A stretch of DNA of 64,000 nucleotides. Source: Tenodera sinensis (Eukaryota > Arthropoda > Insecta > Mantodea > Mantidae). Position numbers and translations under genes: made by a program. Shown here one piece after another: positions 44,072 to 56,103 of this stretch (positions are counted from its first letter, which is position 1; each line of letters opens with the position of its first letter). The notes below the pieces were generated by a model, which was given only the letters and a program-made list of their open reading frames with translations, searched no databases and had not been told where the DNA came from. Location of the stretch: NCBI GenBank assembly GCA_030765045.1, contig CM060964.1, positions 170,776,719 through 170,840,718 of the forward strand. The letters run 5' to 3'.

Positions 44072-44940
44072 CAGGGTGTTCCAAAACTATTTGTTCAAAT
44101 TAATACAGGAAGTAGACAACATCAAAACAAACATAATTGGTTATGATAGATATGGTCCCAGACGGCAATTTCTGATGCTAGGGAGAATAGACAAAGAAGG
44201 TAGTTTAGCATGTTAATTACAGTACTGACATTCACAGGAATTGTGCGACCATTGGCCTGTGTGATTGTACCATTGATTGTTGTGTCTGATGGAAGACTCC
44301 TGGCATGTCTGCAGTGATACTAACAGCGACTGGAATTCTAGCAATGAGGTCTTCTTCCATTCTGCATCGGTTTCATACACCAGCTACTTTGTATGCTTCC
44401 AGAGGAAAAAATTTGTACGTGTGAAATCAGCTGACCTGGGTTACACTTCGGCCGATCCATAAATTCCTGAAGGCAGCTCTCAGATGATTCCTTACAGCAG
44501 TCTGAAATGGGATGGTGCACCATTGTGCTGGAAGTACATACTTTGGTTAACATTCAGAGGTACATCCTCCAGCAGTTCTGGTAACGCATGTTCCACGAGA
44601 TAAGATATCTCCATCCATTGAGGAGGAATGGTAGAATGTATCGTTCAATCAACCTATCCTCGAGGTCACCATTGTTATCACAAAGTGGTGATGTTCGCGA
44701 ATGAATCAGAGTGTTTAGAAACAGACCTGGGATCCAACCATTCGTACACAGAGCAGGTTTGAAGGTCAGTACACCTTCCCAGTCAGCGACACCGAGACAC
44801 AGCAGCTTACATCAGCACCACCCACAAACTGTTCCCCTACATTGCAGGTTGACTTCAGAGACCATATATTCCTTATTGAAATATATTTGCTGTAATGTTT
44901 TCTACCACTTATATTAATTTGAACGAATAGCTAGTTTATA
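44072..44940 (-). mobile_element. mariner/Tc1-like transposon, deleted, with inverted ends
   Basis: The left end (gttccaaaactatttgttca, aattaata) and the inverse of the right end (attaatttgaacgaatagct, agttta) form an imperfect ~30-bp inverted pair. Minus-strand protein pieces lie between: ALPELLEDVPLNV, QSMYFQHNGAPSHF (the second catalytic Asp of Q-DGAP is changed to Asn here), FFLWKHTKS-like and CRMEEDLIARIPVAVSI. The order fits the Q-DGAPPHF / D-FLWG / DL-ARI series. Several frameshifts. Confidence 0.75.
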
Positions 44941-44944
44941 TGGT

Positions 44945-46020
44945 TTATACATATACTATACTATATACCCATGTTTTTTTTGTAAGAAGCTTGATGATGA
45001 TTTCTACTGAATGCATTTTTGATATCATTGTTATCACCTTCTTGTCCACCTATGAAAGCAGAAGCACCCCACTGTCCCTTTTGAAGGTCATTTCTCCCTG
45101 TTTCAGAAATTTCTGTTATCTCAGGACTTAGCAATTAAATACAGTGTCCCTAACTGAAACTCAACTTAAGTCATAAATTACAAGTGTGCAAATATATCCT
45201 GAATTTAATTTGCAAACCATTCTGACTAAAATAGCATATTTAATTGCTTCCCAGGGTAGCCTCAAAATTTTAAATAGCCCAGTCCAGCTGGCGTTCCATC
45301 ATCCAATGCAATTTTTCTGTCTGAAGTGTAGATTGTAAAAAATTTGTCACTGAATCTCTCAAAAGTAATTTTATATAGTCCATATCTATAATCAGTATTG
45401 ACACTGCTGTAACTGAAGCAGAATAATGAAATAATGTGGAGGAAGCCTGTGGATTTGTCTATTTGTACACACATTAAAATAAATCATTATTCAACAGAAA
45501 ATTTATTTAACTCAATTTCACTTTCATTTTCTAATTGCATATTTAGCTTGAATTGGACATAAATGGTGAGATGTTCAGACAATAACTGCGACGATCTAAG
45601 TGTCTTCGTCTTCGTCTTCTTCAGATTACCCTCCCCTTATGTAGGACTTACAAGCCAGTGCAATCTGTCAGTTTCAGGAATTGAAATTTCACTGTCACTG
45701 CTGTCAGAATTCAGTTCAGGAATTAATGACATTCCTCATTTGAATTGGTGTTGCAAAAAAAATCTAATATTACTTTGCTGTAAGAAACTTCTTTGTTTGG
45801 TAAGCCATGACCATGAACTTGAAATACAAACACTATACAGATGTATGACATGCACTGCAATCTATGTAGACATTGAAGCGAAGCAAGGCGAGGTGATTCA
45901 AGGTGGAGCTGTTTATTCTAGAAATACTGGGGATAAACCAGATACCTTGTCACATGATAACTATTTATGTGGAAGGAGAGTGTTAGCTCTACTTCCATCT
46001 ATGAGAAGCATCATTATCTA
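44945..46020. other. No recognisable feature
   Basis: An open frame at 45563-46021 has no domain I know and overlaps the start of the LINE fragment that follows. Confidence 0.35.
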
Positions 46021-46022
46021 AA

Positions 46023-46385
46023 TCAAGTTAGGCAGGAGAGGAGGCATAGACAAGGTTGTAAATTAAGCCATATATTTAATTTGTTTATTGATGACATTTT
46101 GGAATGTTTGAAGAATGTGTGTACTCATATGCCAGCAATTAAAAATGTTGATATCCTGGTGTTACTTTATGCAGATGATTTGGTAGTATGTATGTTTAAT
46201 ATGTAGGATTGGTTTAAAGTTAGCTACGGATGGAATTGGTAGATATTGTGAAGAGTGGGGACTGCAAGTAAATCAGGATAAAACTAAAACAGTGGTATTC
46301 AAGAAAGGTAACATGTTGTATATGGGTGAAAAATATCTCATTCCTGAGTAAGAAATTCAGGTTGATAATGATTTCATATTCTTGT
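46023..46385 (+). pseudogene. LINE reverse-transcriptase palm fragment
   Basis: RQGCKLSHIFNLFIDDILEC (block B, GCKLSP-LFNLFI), then NVDILVLLYADDLVV (block C, YADD) and EEWGLQVNQDKTKTVVFKKG (block D/E). One frameshift separates YADD from the EEWGL block near 46210. It is of RTE/CR1 appearance, and differs from the I/jockey-like copies elsewhere in the window. Confidence 0.75.
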
Positions 46386-46389
46386 TTGT

Positions 46390-47680
46390 ACTATATTTCT
46401 TTTCACTACTAATTAGTATGCAAGACTGTTCAGTACTGCATGGGTATACTTTCGTTCTAACATGGGTACTTATTGAACCACCCTTGTACACCATATGGAA
46501 TACTCTACAACCACAACAATACAGACTGACGTTAAAATACATTTTGGAAGTCATCTTAAAGAGTGTAATCAAAGTACATTATGTAATGCTATTTGAAAAA
46601 GTGATGTCGCTTGTATCTTTAATGAGAATGGAGTTACGTGAACCAAATCCTCATACTTAGTTTGTCCAGATGCTTAACATTGCTTCCCCATCCCACAGTC
46701 TTCGACACTTCATTAGTGAGGGCACCATCGACAAGTATCGCCTGGAAATTTATGACCTGGCCATTTCCTACATAGTTGTTAAATGCTCTCTCCTAGCCCA
46801 ATACAGTAATTTAGAGCACAACTGGTATTTTGCAGTGCTGCATCAGAAAGTCGGCCTGTCTCCTCAATAGTGGTTCTGTTGTATTCTCTAATAACCTTGC
46901 ACTTGGGGTGGGAGTGGAATGGGTGAGCAAATTCCTACTTCTTGGAAATAAGTTTGTTAAGAATCTGGACAGACTACATGTTAGCGCTCAGTCCTAAAGT
47001 TACTTCCAAAAGGAAAAATGAATGCCTGTGTAAACATTAAAGTTATTATAGGTGCACAAGGTAAATGGGACACCTTGTATAATGTGCCACAAAGCAATCA
47101 GGCACAGTGTAAATAAACATGCGCAACACTAATCCAAAGTATCTCATCATATTAGAAAAAATGAGCTCTACCTACCAAATAGGAGGCCTTTGCCCTTTGA
47201 TACAGAGGTGGGTAAAATTTAGTCTTTTATTTCTTCTGGTAGGATGTTCAGAAATTTACATACTATCCAAGAGTACATTATAAATTTAAAGAAACCTTCA
47301 AGATGTACAATATTATCATGGCTCCATAAACAGATATGCCATAGAAAAGTTATTTGCAATTAACTTTAAAGGATTTTGTACCTGAAACAAAAAAAGCTGG
47401 CATCAATAAAATAGGCTGTTCAGAATGCATCTGAAGTCTTCATAGAAGAAGAGGAGGAAGAGGAAGACGAAGACAAGATCTAGATAATAGACTAAAAGAA
47501 CAATGATGTATAAGCTGTAAGGAAGCAAAAAATCTGTACTATTGCACTACTTCTGTTCAAATAAACACAGGATTTCACCAATGTCATCACACTAGGAGAA
47601 AATCTTCGTATTGGTGCGGTTTTTGTGATTATTATTAACGTTGTGTCTTTGAGCTATTGAGATCTTTGTGATCTCAGGGC
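46390..47680. other. No recognisable feature
   Basis: Several short frames without motifs. A purine-rich AG run (about 47440-47475) is the only compositional feature. Confidence 0.4.
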
Positions 47681-47681
47681 T

Positions 47682-48017
47682 TGGTAACGGATGGAATGAA
47701 AAATCACACGATGTTTCTTCACCACAATGTATTATTTTATTAACACTTTATCGATATTTTACATTAAATAATTCCTCTCAGCACCATTCTAAATGATTTA
47801 AAACGTTTCCACTTTTTGATTTAGTGGAACTAATGTTTGATGAGTCTGGTAATGTTCTACGATGTTCACACTACCTAAATATGTCCTTTCACTTCGATTA
47901 CACACACGCGAATGGGCAGGTTATGGCATCACCTCACGTGACACCGCCTTTTTCGTATACATCCGCGTATGCGTCCATCAAATAGTTCTTTCTTGTTAGG
48001 GAAGCGATCCTTAACCA
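47682..48017 (-). repeat. Possible solo LTR
   Basis: The block begins tggtaacgg and ends ttaacca (TG...CA with a short inverse), is GC-richer than its surroundings and contains, on the minus strand, aataaaataatacattgtgg. No flanking duplication or internal retroelement genes were found. Confidence 0.25.
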
Positions 48018-48912
48018 TCCTCCCCTACTTTTATTATGGAACACATATAATTCTAATATTTTAATATATATATTAAAATCAAATATGGAAATATTTATGA
48101 CATCTTTAAACTAACTTAGTTGTTCGTAACAATGAGCATTTGCAACACGTTTTTGCCATTTAATCAAATCATACCAACATCAAAAAACAAATTATACTTT
48201 TAACAAATATTCACATAAACGATTTTCTTTTGGGGTCTTCTGATATTCTGTCTCAGTATTAAAACACAAAAATCAACTGATAAACTTGGATTTACCACCA
48301 CCAAACCTTCTCTGGAAATTTTATTGTGCTGCCCCAAGAGATGGCCCTTACTGGTGACAACCATGAAATAAGCTCCACTAATTCAGACTCTTGGTGAAGT
48401 TTGGGACAAATGTTCCTGAAAGTTGTACAGAGTAAGTAATTTATAAGTGGGGTTAGTGTTACAAAGTAACAATACACCATTAGTGCAACAGTATTGCTTT
48501 TTACCTTTACTATGTACTGTTATATGTTTCTGATAAATAATCCAGAAAACATAATGGGTTATGTAGAACAGCATGCACCTCATTTTGAGCACTATCTGCT
48601 CTTCTGCTTCATATTTACCCAACTGATCATAAGATATGAAATAAATGAAAAAGCAGTATGTAAGTTTTTTGTTTGTAGTGTGTGCGAATTCAGTTTTGAA
48701 CACTTGACATTTGAAGGTCACATTTTCTTGAAATTTGTGTTTCTTGACTTAAAATGATTCCCAATTTGAAATGTTTAATGTGCTGGTTGACAATTTTGAG
48801 AAAAGTATATAAAATAACAAGGTTGTAGTCTACATGAAGTAAAGAGCTTTTCAGGAAGCACAGGATATTCCACAAAGCTATTTCAAAGCCATATATTTGT
48901 TCTTTGTTGCAG
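48018..48912. other. No recognisable feature before the SEC31 exon
   Basis: End of the large intron. Nothing beyond the acceptor at 48912 was recognised. Confidence 0.4.
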
Positions 48913-49093
48913 GTTTCATAAAGTTGCTTGGGGTGGAAGGGACCATCAAAATGGTATAATAGTTGGTGGCTGTGATGGTGGTCACGTTAAAATATATAGT
49001 GCCTCTAAATTACTTTCTAAAGAGGATGCATTACTTAGTTCTCAGAATAAACACAAAGGTCCTGTTCGAGCTCTGGATTTCAATACCTTTCAG
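48913..49093 (+). CDS. Sec31: SEC31 exon (WD40 region)
   Basis: This exon starts one base into the split Arg codon and encodes about 60 residues of the WD40 propeller. FHKVAWGGRD aligns with the animal SEC31 segment after the first blade, and VGGCDGGHVKIYSASKLLSK is the G-N/D-G blade motif. The end, NKHKGPVRALDFNTFQ, matches the conserved KHTGPVRALD-N-FQ of SEC31. The acceptor is ttgttgcag and the donor is cag|gtaatc at 49094. Its 181 bases plus the first exon's 203 make 384, so the next exon starts in phase 0. Confidence 0.95.
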
Positions 49094-49285
49094 GTAATCT
49101 CATTATTAATTTTGCATAACAAGCACCATTAGTGTGGCATGTATATTTGCACTGTTGCTTTACATTGTTAATACTATGTCTGGTGAGGTCTTAAGATGAA
49201 ATAGTATGCAATTTTTGGTGAGGAGATTTTAAGATAAAAACAGTAAGCAATTTTGCAAAAGTCTAAACAGTTATTTTATTTTCAG

Positions 49286-49421
49286 TCAAATTTATTGGCT
49301 ACTGGAGCTTCTGAATCAGAAATTCTCATTTGGGATTTAAATAATGTTGACACTCCTATGCTGCCAGGTGCCAAGTCACAACCAAGTGACGATGTATTGT
49401 GGATTTCTTGGAACAAGCAAG
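49286..49421 (+). CDS. Sec31: SEC31 exon (WD40 region)
   Basis: The 192-base intron before this exon ends in ttttcag. The exon reads SNLLATGASESEILIWDLNN and then PGAKSQPSDDVLWISWNKQ, a complete WD40 blade with the terminal WD, directly comparable to the SEC31 blade after RALD-N-FQ. The donor is caag|gtgggt at 49422. It leaves one base (G) of the next codon, which fits the Val found at this place in animal SEC31. No later SEC31 exon was found in the remaining 14.6 kb, so the next intron extends past the window. Confidence 0.95.
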
Positions 49422-50028
49422 GTGGGTTTTGTTTACTTCGTGTACATCATGTAATTAAATTTATTTGAAGTTTGGCCATGGACTTTTCTAATTCAATAAC
49501 ATTTAATGAGGGCTGGACTCACCCTTTGTCTTTATGACAGCGTTCACTGTGCAGGAGTACTTCTTACCAAGAGATTTAAGGTTCCCAGGAGAATGACAGT
49601 ACATTCTTTACAGAAAGCTGCAATGAGAGTTGGTATCAATATGAATTTTTATGATTTGATATGAAATCAGCATTTTGAAACATCCCATGAATGTTCCATC
49701 ATTTTAAGATAAAGAATTGAAGTTGTCCACCACTTAAGGGCATGTTTTTGTTGTGACACCACTATCTCAGATTCCGTGTTATATGAATGAGTGCTTTGTT
49801 ATTTTCATACAATGTTAATTCCTAAATTGCTCTTAGATGGCATGCAGCAAGTAAATTGTAATGGTAATGGTCAATGAAATAGAAGATGGTGTAGTATAAT
49901 TAGGTAAAAAGCATGACCTTGTTAAGTTCATTAATGTTTTAGTAATTATTCAACTGTTGACAGTTTTATGATAATGCATATGATTGGGGGAAACAGCCTG
50001 GATTAGGACTGAGTTATATCACTTGTAA

Positions 50029-50179
<151 letters not shown>

Positions 50180-51111
50180 GACGATGACTACCACCGCCAC
50201 CACCAGTGTTATTACTGTTACTGTTATTACTATGACTACTACTATTAGTATTAGTATTATTGTGACTGTGTGACTGTGACTATTAAAATATGTATTATTT
50301 TTTAAGAGGAAGTAGTAAGAGTGGTGTTGTAACAATCTGCTATGAGATTGCTATTTAGAGCAACAAGAGGTCCAAACTCTCTCCATGAGAAACATGACCA
50401 TGCTCTTAACATTCCCATGTCCAAATTTCACATAAGACATGCCTACAGGCTGATGGATATCATTTCCCAGGTATTTTTCAAACCTCCCCAACCTTGATTA
50501 GAGGTGCTGATTTTTCATTTTGAAATCAAATTAAACTTTTTGATTTTTGCATTTAGCATTTTATACTACTTATACATTTGTAGTTCAGCATTTTGAAGGA
50601 CAACATATCATTTATGGTAACCCATTGATGAAAAATGGATGAAAAATGGATGAAAATGACAATTTTTCATTTTTGCTTTTTATGCCATAAATAAGTTTAA
50701 ACCTTTGACTTTCATTTTCATGCTTTTGCTTGGTCATCTGCACCCTTAAAATGACGTCACTGAAGTATTTAAATGGGCATGTAGTAGGTTGTGAGTCAGT
50801 TTAAATGCCCAGAAGCACTCATGGTGCTTGAAATATTTTTCTGACTCAATATCCGTTCGGTTTAAGTTTGAATTATATGGTTTCTTGCAGCAAATTTGCT
50901 GAAACCTGAGAAACATTTATATGACAGCTATATGTTGAGGAAATTCCAAAGTTCTTTGGTTTACCTGGAGCGAAATGTGATTGCATGGTGGTTTGTGATG
51001 AAATTGCGTTAATTTTTTGTGTTCACATACTGTATGTGGGTTTACCTCAGAGGATTTGTATCATAGAAGATTGGCTAACCATTCTTACAAACTCTTATTC
51101 CTATATCTTCT

Positions 51112-51176
51112 TCATGTTGGCCCAAATGAGCTCGTTATCGATGGGCCGTTAAACCCTACACATTCACTCATTCATC
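51112..51176 (+). mobile_element. LINE 3'-end fragment
   Basis: ttggcccaaatgagctcg, then gatgggccgttaaaccctac and cattcactcattc, matches the 3' end of the LINE at 54237-57232 (gggcccaaatgaccttgttg, gaagggccattaaatgccac). An extreme 5' truncation, or a SINE that shares the LINE tail. Confidence 0.75.
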
Positions 51177-51974
51177 TTCGTGTTAGTTGAAATAAACATT
51201 TGTAAAAATTATCTTATTGCTTATTTTCTTGTAGGTGTAAGGGGAATATTAGAATACAGTAGGCTTTGTGCGAGTCAAATGTTTTAAAGCTTTGAGATTC
51301 CGTTCTCTTTGCACACTTAACATATAAAAAAATGAACGATGTTCCATTTCACTGAAGTTTTAAGTTTTCAGAAACTCACACACATAACAAGGAATATCTC
51401 CGAAATGGTTCACCCTACAAGAAAATTTATTGAGACATAAATTGTGTATTTTAGCAAGATATACATTTTTTGTATAGTATGATTTGGTCTATCTCTAACA
51501 GTTTACCAGTTATGCAAAAGTCGTCCAGAGTAAATACGACTACAGGGGCTATAGCCAGAAAATTCAAGATATACATTTCATTTGTCATTAAAATATCTCA
51601 AGCATATGGCATTTTAATCAAAATTGTTAGAGCCATTTTCAAGAAAATCAAAATTTTCGAAAAATGGTCCATGTAAAGGGTAGTTTAGGGTGGGGCTATT
51701 TTCTTCAAAATCTTTGTGTCTCATCCTTGAATGACATTAAACTTAAACATTGACTTTGGTTTTTAACCGACTTTTTGTTTTTGAGTTATGCTGTCCACAG
51801 ACACACACACACAGACCTTTTTCTAAAAATGGATTTTTTGGATTCAGGGGTCCTCAAAACATATATTTGTGGTGAAATCTTGACATCAAATTTTTGGGTG
51901 GAATACAATACTTCCCCTACTTACCAGTAGAGAAAGTAAAAAAGGCCTTCCAATAGAGTTTTAGCTAAACATGA

Positions 51975-52316
51975 AATGCCAATGAAACTTTGCATAGCCT
52001 TATTTGGAAAAAGTGCCCAAAGGAAACATCTATTTGAAAAAAGAAAATAGCAATTGGTGTAATATCTGCAATTAATGAGTATAATATGGGTTTTGAAGCT
52101 TCGCAGCATGTAAAATATGACATTCAGGGTAGAAATTCCAATATAATTGGGGAGAAATTAATTAAAATTAGGGATAAGTGTCATCTGAAGAATAGTGCTA
52201 GGCATTCAGAAATTGCCTATAGAACTGCTACAAAGCGATTGAAATTTGAAAAAACTGCTAAAGAGCAAGCTAAAAGGACCTCTGAGGGTTCCACATATGG
52301 TACAGGACAGTTTTAA
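51975..52316 (+). pseudogene. Mutator-like transposase C-terminus
   Basis: NANETLHSLIWKKCPKETSI, then after one TGA (about 52035) IAIGVISAINEYNMG and the end RTSEGSTYGTGQF with its stop. The Mutator-like transposase family has N-NES-NSLIW---PK, then A---A-L-FN-G, and ends in a basic linker followed by EG-TY-AG-F. The stretch KRLKFEKTAKEQAKRT is the basic linker. The catalytic domain is missing. The assignment rests on motif order from memory. Confidence 0.65.
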
Positions 52317-52319
52317 TCA

Positions 52320-53150
52320 AGTACATTTTTATTATATAGTTGCTAAACTTTAATTCCATTTTTCTCGCTGATGATTTTCTGACACATGTTTATGTACAAA
52401 ATGCTCCTTGGTGTATAGTTTTGCAGATAATTTCTTGAAACTTGGTATAACATTATTCAAACCTTAGGGATTAAAAATGTGCCCTTAAATTTTTGCTGTA
52501 CCTTAATTTAAAAGTGTTTATTTCAAGAATTTGTGAAATTGGTAAAATTTTTAGAAATAGGATTATACAATTTTCAGTTTTTTTTTCCTTCCGAACATTA
52601 TAAATTGGAAAAAAGAAATAGCCCAGCTTTTATAGCATTATGTCATTTATTAGCTGTAAGAGTTTAAATGTCCTTGATTGAAAGCTATACACTGAGGAGC
52701 ATTTTTCACACAAGCTTATAAAAATTAAAAAAAGTAATTAAAGAAACTATTCCAGATATACAGTTCAAACTTATAAAATCATTTTAACTATGAGCAACAA
52801 GTCTATCCTCAAAAGTTGAGAAAAGTTGGACAAAAAATGGAGATTTTCAAATTTCACCAATGGGTTACCTTAAGTTAATTCTGATAAACAGGTGAAATTA
52901 CGTAAAGGTGAAATTAAAATCACATTTGTAAAGGATTAATAACGAGCTAAAAATGCATGAAGTGTATTTTGAATTTATTTTAAATTAATAAAGGTAAAGT
53001 GATGCAGAAAAGGGGAAATTTATGTTGTAAAACCAGAATAATAAAAACAAAGTACACAAAATTAACGTAAGTCATGGAAGTTCATGATTCAGTAATATTG
53101 TTGAAATCATAAGTATACCTCAGTATTTTGTTCTGTCATTCTTGTCTCGC
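52320..53150. other. No recognisable feature
   Basis: AT-rich DNA between the Mutator-like fragment and the piggyBac-type end. Confidence 0.4.
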
Positions 53151-53887
53151 AATTAACCCTTTAGCTACCATTGGGCCTCAGAGGTTTGTATGTAATTTGT
53201 TTTATCTTCTGAACTAGTACCTCTGCAGTCTGTATTAAATGTTAAGACTGTTGTTTGTATTCTCTCGGACTGGAAGCTTTTATATGTATAAAAGATACGA
53301 CACAATTAAGATAACTGGATATTTAATTTAACACTTTCGCCGTTACATGGGCAAGCTATCAGAAGAACAAACAGAGTTGCTAAGCTACAAAAAAAAAACA
53401 CAAAAGTTGTATAAACGATTACAGAATAACCAACAAAGACTTCTCCTTATATGTCTTGACAGTCATAATTTTGAAAAAGTATTATAAAATTTAGGTATGG
53501 TTTTAAGTTAAATAGTTGGCTCATGTTTCCTCCTGTGCAGGCCTTACAGGCCCATGTACATACAGACACTTCTTAAACGTGCATGTGTCGTTTCACTGTG
53601 CAGACGGACAGTTGTTTATGTCTGTTATGTCATTCATTATTGCTGACTCTTATTGTTATTCTTTCAGTGTTAAGTCCTCCTTGTGATGAGCACATGTTTA
53701 TTTGGTATCTTATTTCATAATATTTGCCTGTTCTACAAACTGAAAATGTTATGGAGGACAGGATGAGCATATATGGAAATTGTTGGAATAGGCTTCTGAT
53801 TCCGAAAATTTCTACTGAATTTGAATTTTCTAGTGGTAATGTGAACAATTTAATGCTATGCCTGTTGAGTGAGACTGTTTTCTTGGA

Positions 53888-54228
53888 ATGGGAATGAGAT
53901 ATGACCTACTGTATCTCATGCTGGAATTTCTGGTAGGCGGAGCAAAAATGATATTGAAAGAGGATCAGGGTGCTACAAGATACTTGATTAGAAACTGTAA
54001 TAATGAAGAGTCTTGTTTTAGGCTGTTCTTTTGTATACCCCTCAATGGCAAGTGTATATGTGAACCATCAAGGAAGGTTAAATAGCTTAAAAGGACTGCT
54101 AGATATTGATTTACATGAAATGAAACATTTTCTTGGCATTTTATTGCTGTATGGTGTTTACAACTCAAGAAATGAAGATATCAGTCTACTTTGTAAAGTT
54201 GAAAATGGCCAACTATAATTGTTCAACA
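53888..54228 (+). pseudogene. piggyBac transposase N-terminal half, continuing after the LINE
   Basis: LLDIDLHEMKHFLGILLLYG, then VYNSRNEDISLLCKVENGQL (about 54095-54218), is the piggyBac block L---E---FLGILL--G. The LINE interrupts at 54237. At 57247 the other side reads NCFRAILRVLCFNNTAA, then HRKAIAFFKVRL, the next piggyBac block (-RNRF--I-R-LRFDD, then K--PI---). Several frame changes upstream of 54003. Confidence 0.7.
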
Positions 54229-54978
54229 AAATTGTCCCCCCAGGGGGACCTACTACAGTAGGTCCGGGTTTGGGAAATCCGGTGCCCCGAGCCATTCACC
54301 CTCATTTCACCCCTTCCATGTCCATCAACTGCGCCACGCAATAGCTGCTTCTGTTGCTATTATTCATCACCCTCTTGCCCTTCTAGGTTTATTATGATTA
54401 TTAGTTAGTAAGGCCTTAGTTTTATAACTTCTGTCTCACCAGCAGGGATCTTTCCTACCCCCGTGGTCCTGTCCTACGGTTTTCAGCGCGGCCCCCAACT
54501 TGTGTGCTCTTCGGAGGTCTTAGGTGCGAAGGTTGGGCAGACCCTTCACACTGCCCCCATGTGTAGCCTTAGGTGCGGAGCCCATCCACACGTCATGTAC
54601 ACCCACGTAGCTCCCTGAGGGCACGGCCGGTGTTAATACCCTGACGGCTGTGTGCCATCGGGATAGTATCACCGGCCGACGTGTTACCACTGACGGAACC
54701 GCAATGTAATCAACCTGAATCCACGCTGACTCTGTTGGGTCAGCGTGGCCTAAAGCGGGAAGCCACAGGCGGTTATTCCTGTGGTGAGGGAATAAAACCG
54801 GGGTGCACGTGGTGAACGGTTTACCCATGTGGACAAGCAGTGGAGATCGGTGAGCACTCTCTCTGAAGTACGCCTTGAGGTCAGTCATGGAGGGGTCTCC
54901 ATGGCGGCACAGACTGTGGAGATTTGGTGTCTTTTATTCTTTGACCCCCGGATGGCAGGCTGAAGCCGACGGTTTCGG

Positions 54979-55385
54979 ATGGGGGTCCAATCAATCATGC
55001 ATCCGCGCAAACCCTCCTGTTACGACAGTTTTCTAGTGATGACCTTGGCATGTGAATGGAAGACGAAGGACATAAGCCCGTTTTATATTAAAAAAGAAAT
55101 AGACCGAATTTGTGGCCCGGTAAAGAATGCGGCACGGTTGAGAGATGGTACGCTATTGATAGAGGTCCTTCAGACAGACCAATCCCAGAAGTTACTCAAG
55201 GCAAGTTTGTTGGGCTCCTACCCCGTTCGGGTAGCCCCACATAAATCCTTGAACACCTGTAGGGGAGTTGAACGACCTCCAGCCTGGACGATCTGACGAA
55301 TGATGAGATCGTAACGTGTCTGTCAGATCAGCGAGTGTGTCAGGCGTACCGTCTGATGCGAAAGCAGGATGGGAAAGAGTTGGCT
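54979..55385 (+). pseudogene. LINE ORF1 (gag-like) fragment
   Basis: SPFYIKKEIDRICGPVKNAA, RLRDGTLLIEVLQTDQSQKL and GSYPVRVAPHKSLNTCRGV form an RRM-like gag fold. After a frameshift near 55270 the second half reads LTNDEIVTCLSDQRVCQAYR and LMRKQDGKELALRKNT. The Cys-knuckle region expected downstream is absent. Confidence 0.75.
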
Positions 55386-55821
55386 TTGCGCAAAAACACA
55401 GTGCCTCCACTTTCATCGACTTTGTGGTGAACATCCTCCTCCTGATCTTTATATGAGTAGCACATGTCTGCCGTTTGTACAGCACCTTAAGTTTTTGGGT
55501 GTTCATCTCGACAGCTCATTCAAATGGGAGCACCATATTCGCTATCTTTGTGCTTCCTGCAATCGTGCGTTTCGGGTGTTCTGGGTTTTATCTGGGCCAT
55601 CTTGGGGTGGCGATCGCACGGTAATGTTGAAGCTGTATCGCTCCTTGTTCCGGTCCAAACTAGATTACGGCTGTTTTATTTATGGCACGGCGTCTGCCTC
55701 TAAACTCCATATTTTAAATACTGTTCATCATACTGGTATCCATCTTGCCACTGGAGCTTTCCGAACTAGTCAAGTCAAGTGTCTTTATGCTGAGTCTGGT
55801 GAACCTCCGTTGTCTATCTGA
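55386..55821 (+). pseudogene. LINE RT thumb fragment
   Basis: CLHFHRLCGEHPPPDLYMSS, then VQHLKFLGVHLDSSFKWEHH (the KFLG / W--HI block after the RT palm), LSGPSWGGDRTVMLKLYRSL and SKLDYGCFIYGTAS. It is open to a TGA at 55819 and is preceded directly by ORF1 sequence. Confidence 0.85.
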
Positions 55822-56103
55822 CACTCATTGCTGCTCTGCTCTGATGTAGCCCATTTGGCAGCTAACCCTGGTCATCCGTCTTTTCAATGCGTATTGCATC
55901 CAGACCTTGCGCACCATTACATGCAAAATACCACTATATCCTGCCCCTGTGGTGTAAGGTTTCAAGAACTACATTCCACACAAGCCCTCTGACTGCCTGC
56001 TGTTGAGTGTTCTTCTTTTGGCTGTTATCCTCCTTGGCAGCTCCAGTGTGCCTGCTTTGACCTGGAGCTTTCGGGCTGTGCTAAATTAACTACCCCTCAC
56101 TCA

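Larger units (their letters stand above)
7351..48912 (+). other. Sec31: SEC31 intron of 41.6 kb, packed with transposons
   Basis: This interval lies between the donor at 7351 and the acceptor ttgttgcag ending at 48912. No SEC31 coding sequence is missing between the flanking exons, because the protein reads continuously across them. It holds most of the mobile elements listed here, on both strands. The intron must be spliced out of a transcript that also carries several foreign splice sites, transposon ORFs and SINEs. Confidence 0.9.

Noticed and set aside
45563..46021. 152-codon ORF as a host exon
   Set aside because: No homology recognised, no splice sites in frame and the following frame is LINE reverse transcriptase.
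51780..51920. Hairpin or exon near acacacacacacag
   Set aside because: Only a short CA run; the sequence around resembles common intergenic repeat but I could not define a unit.
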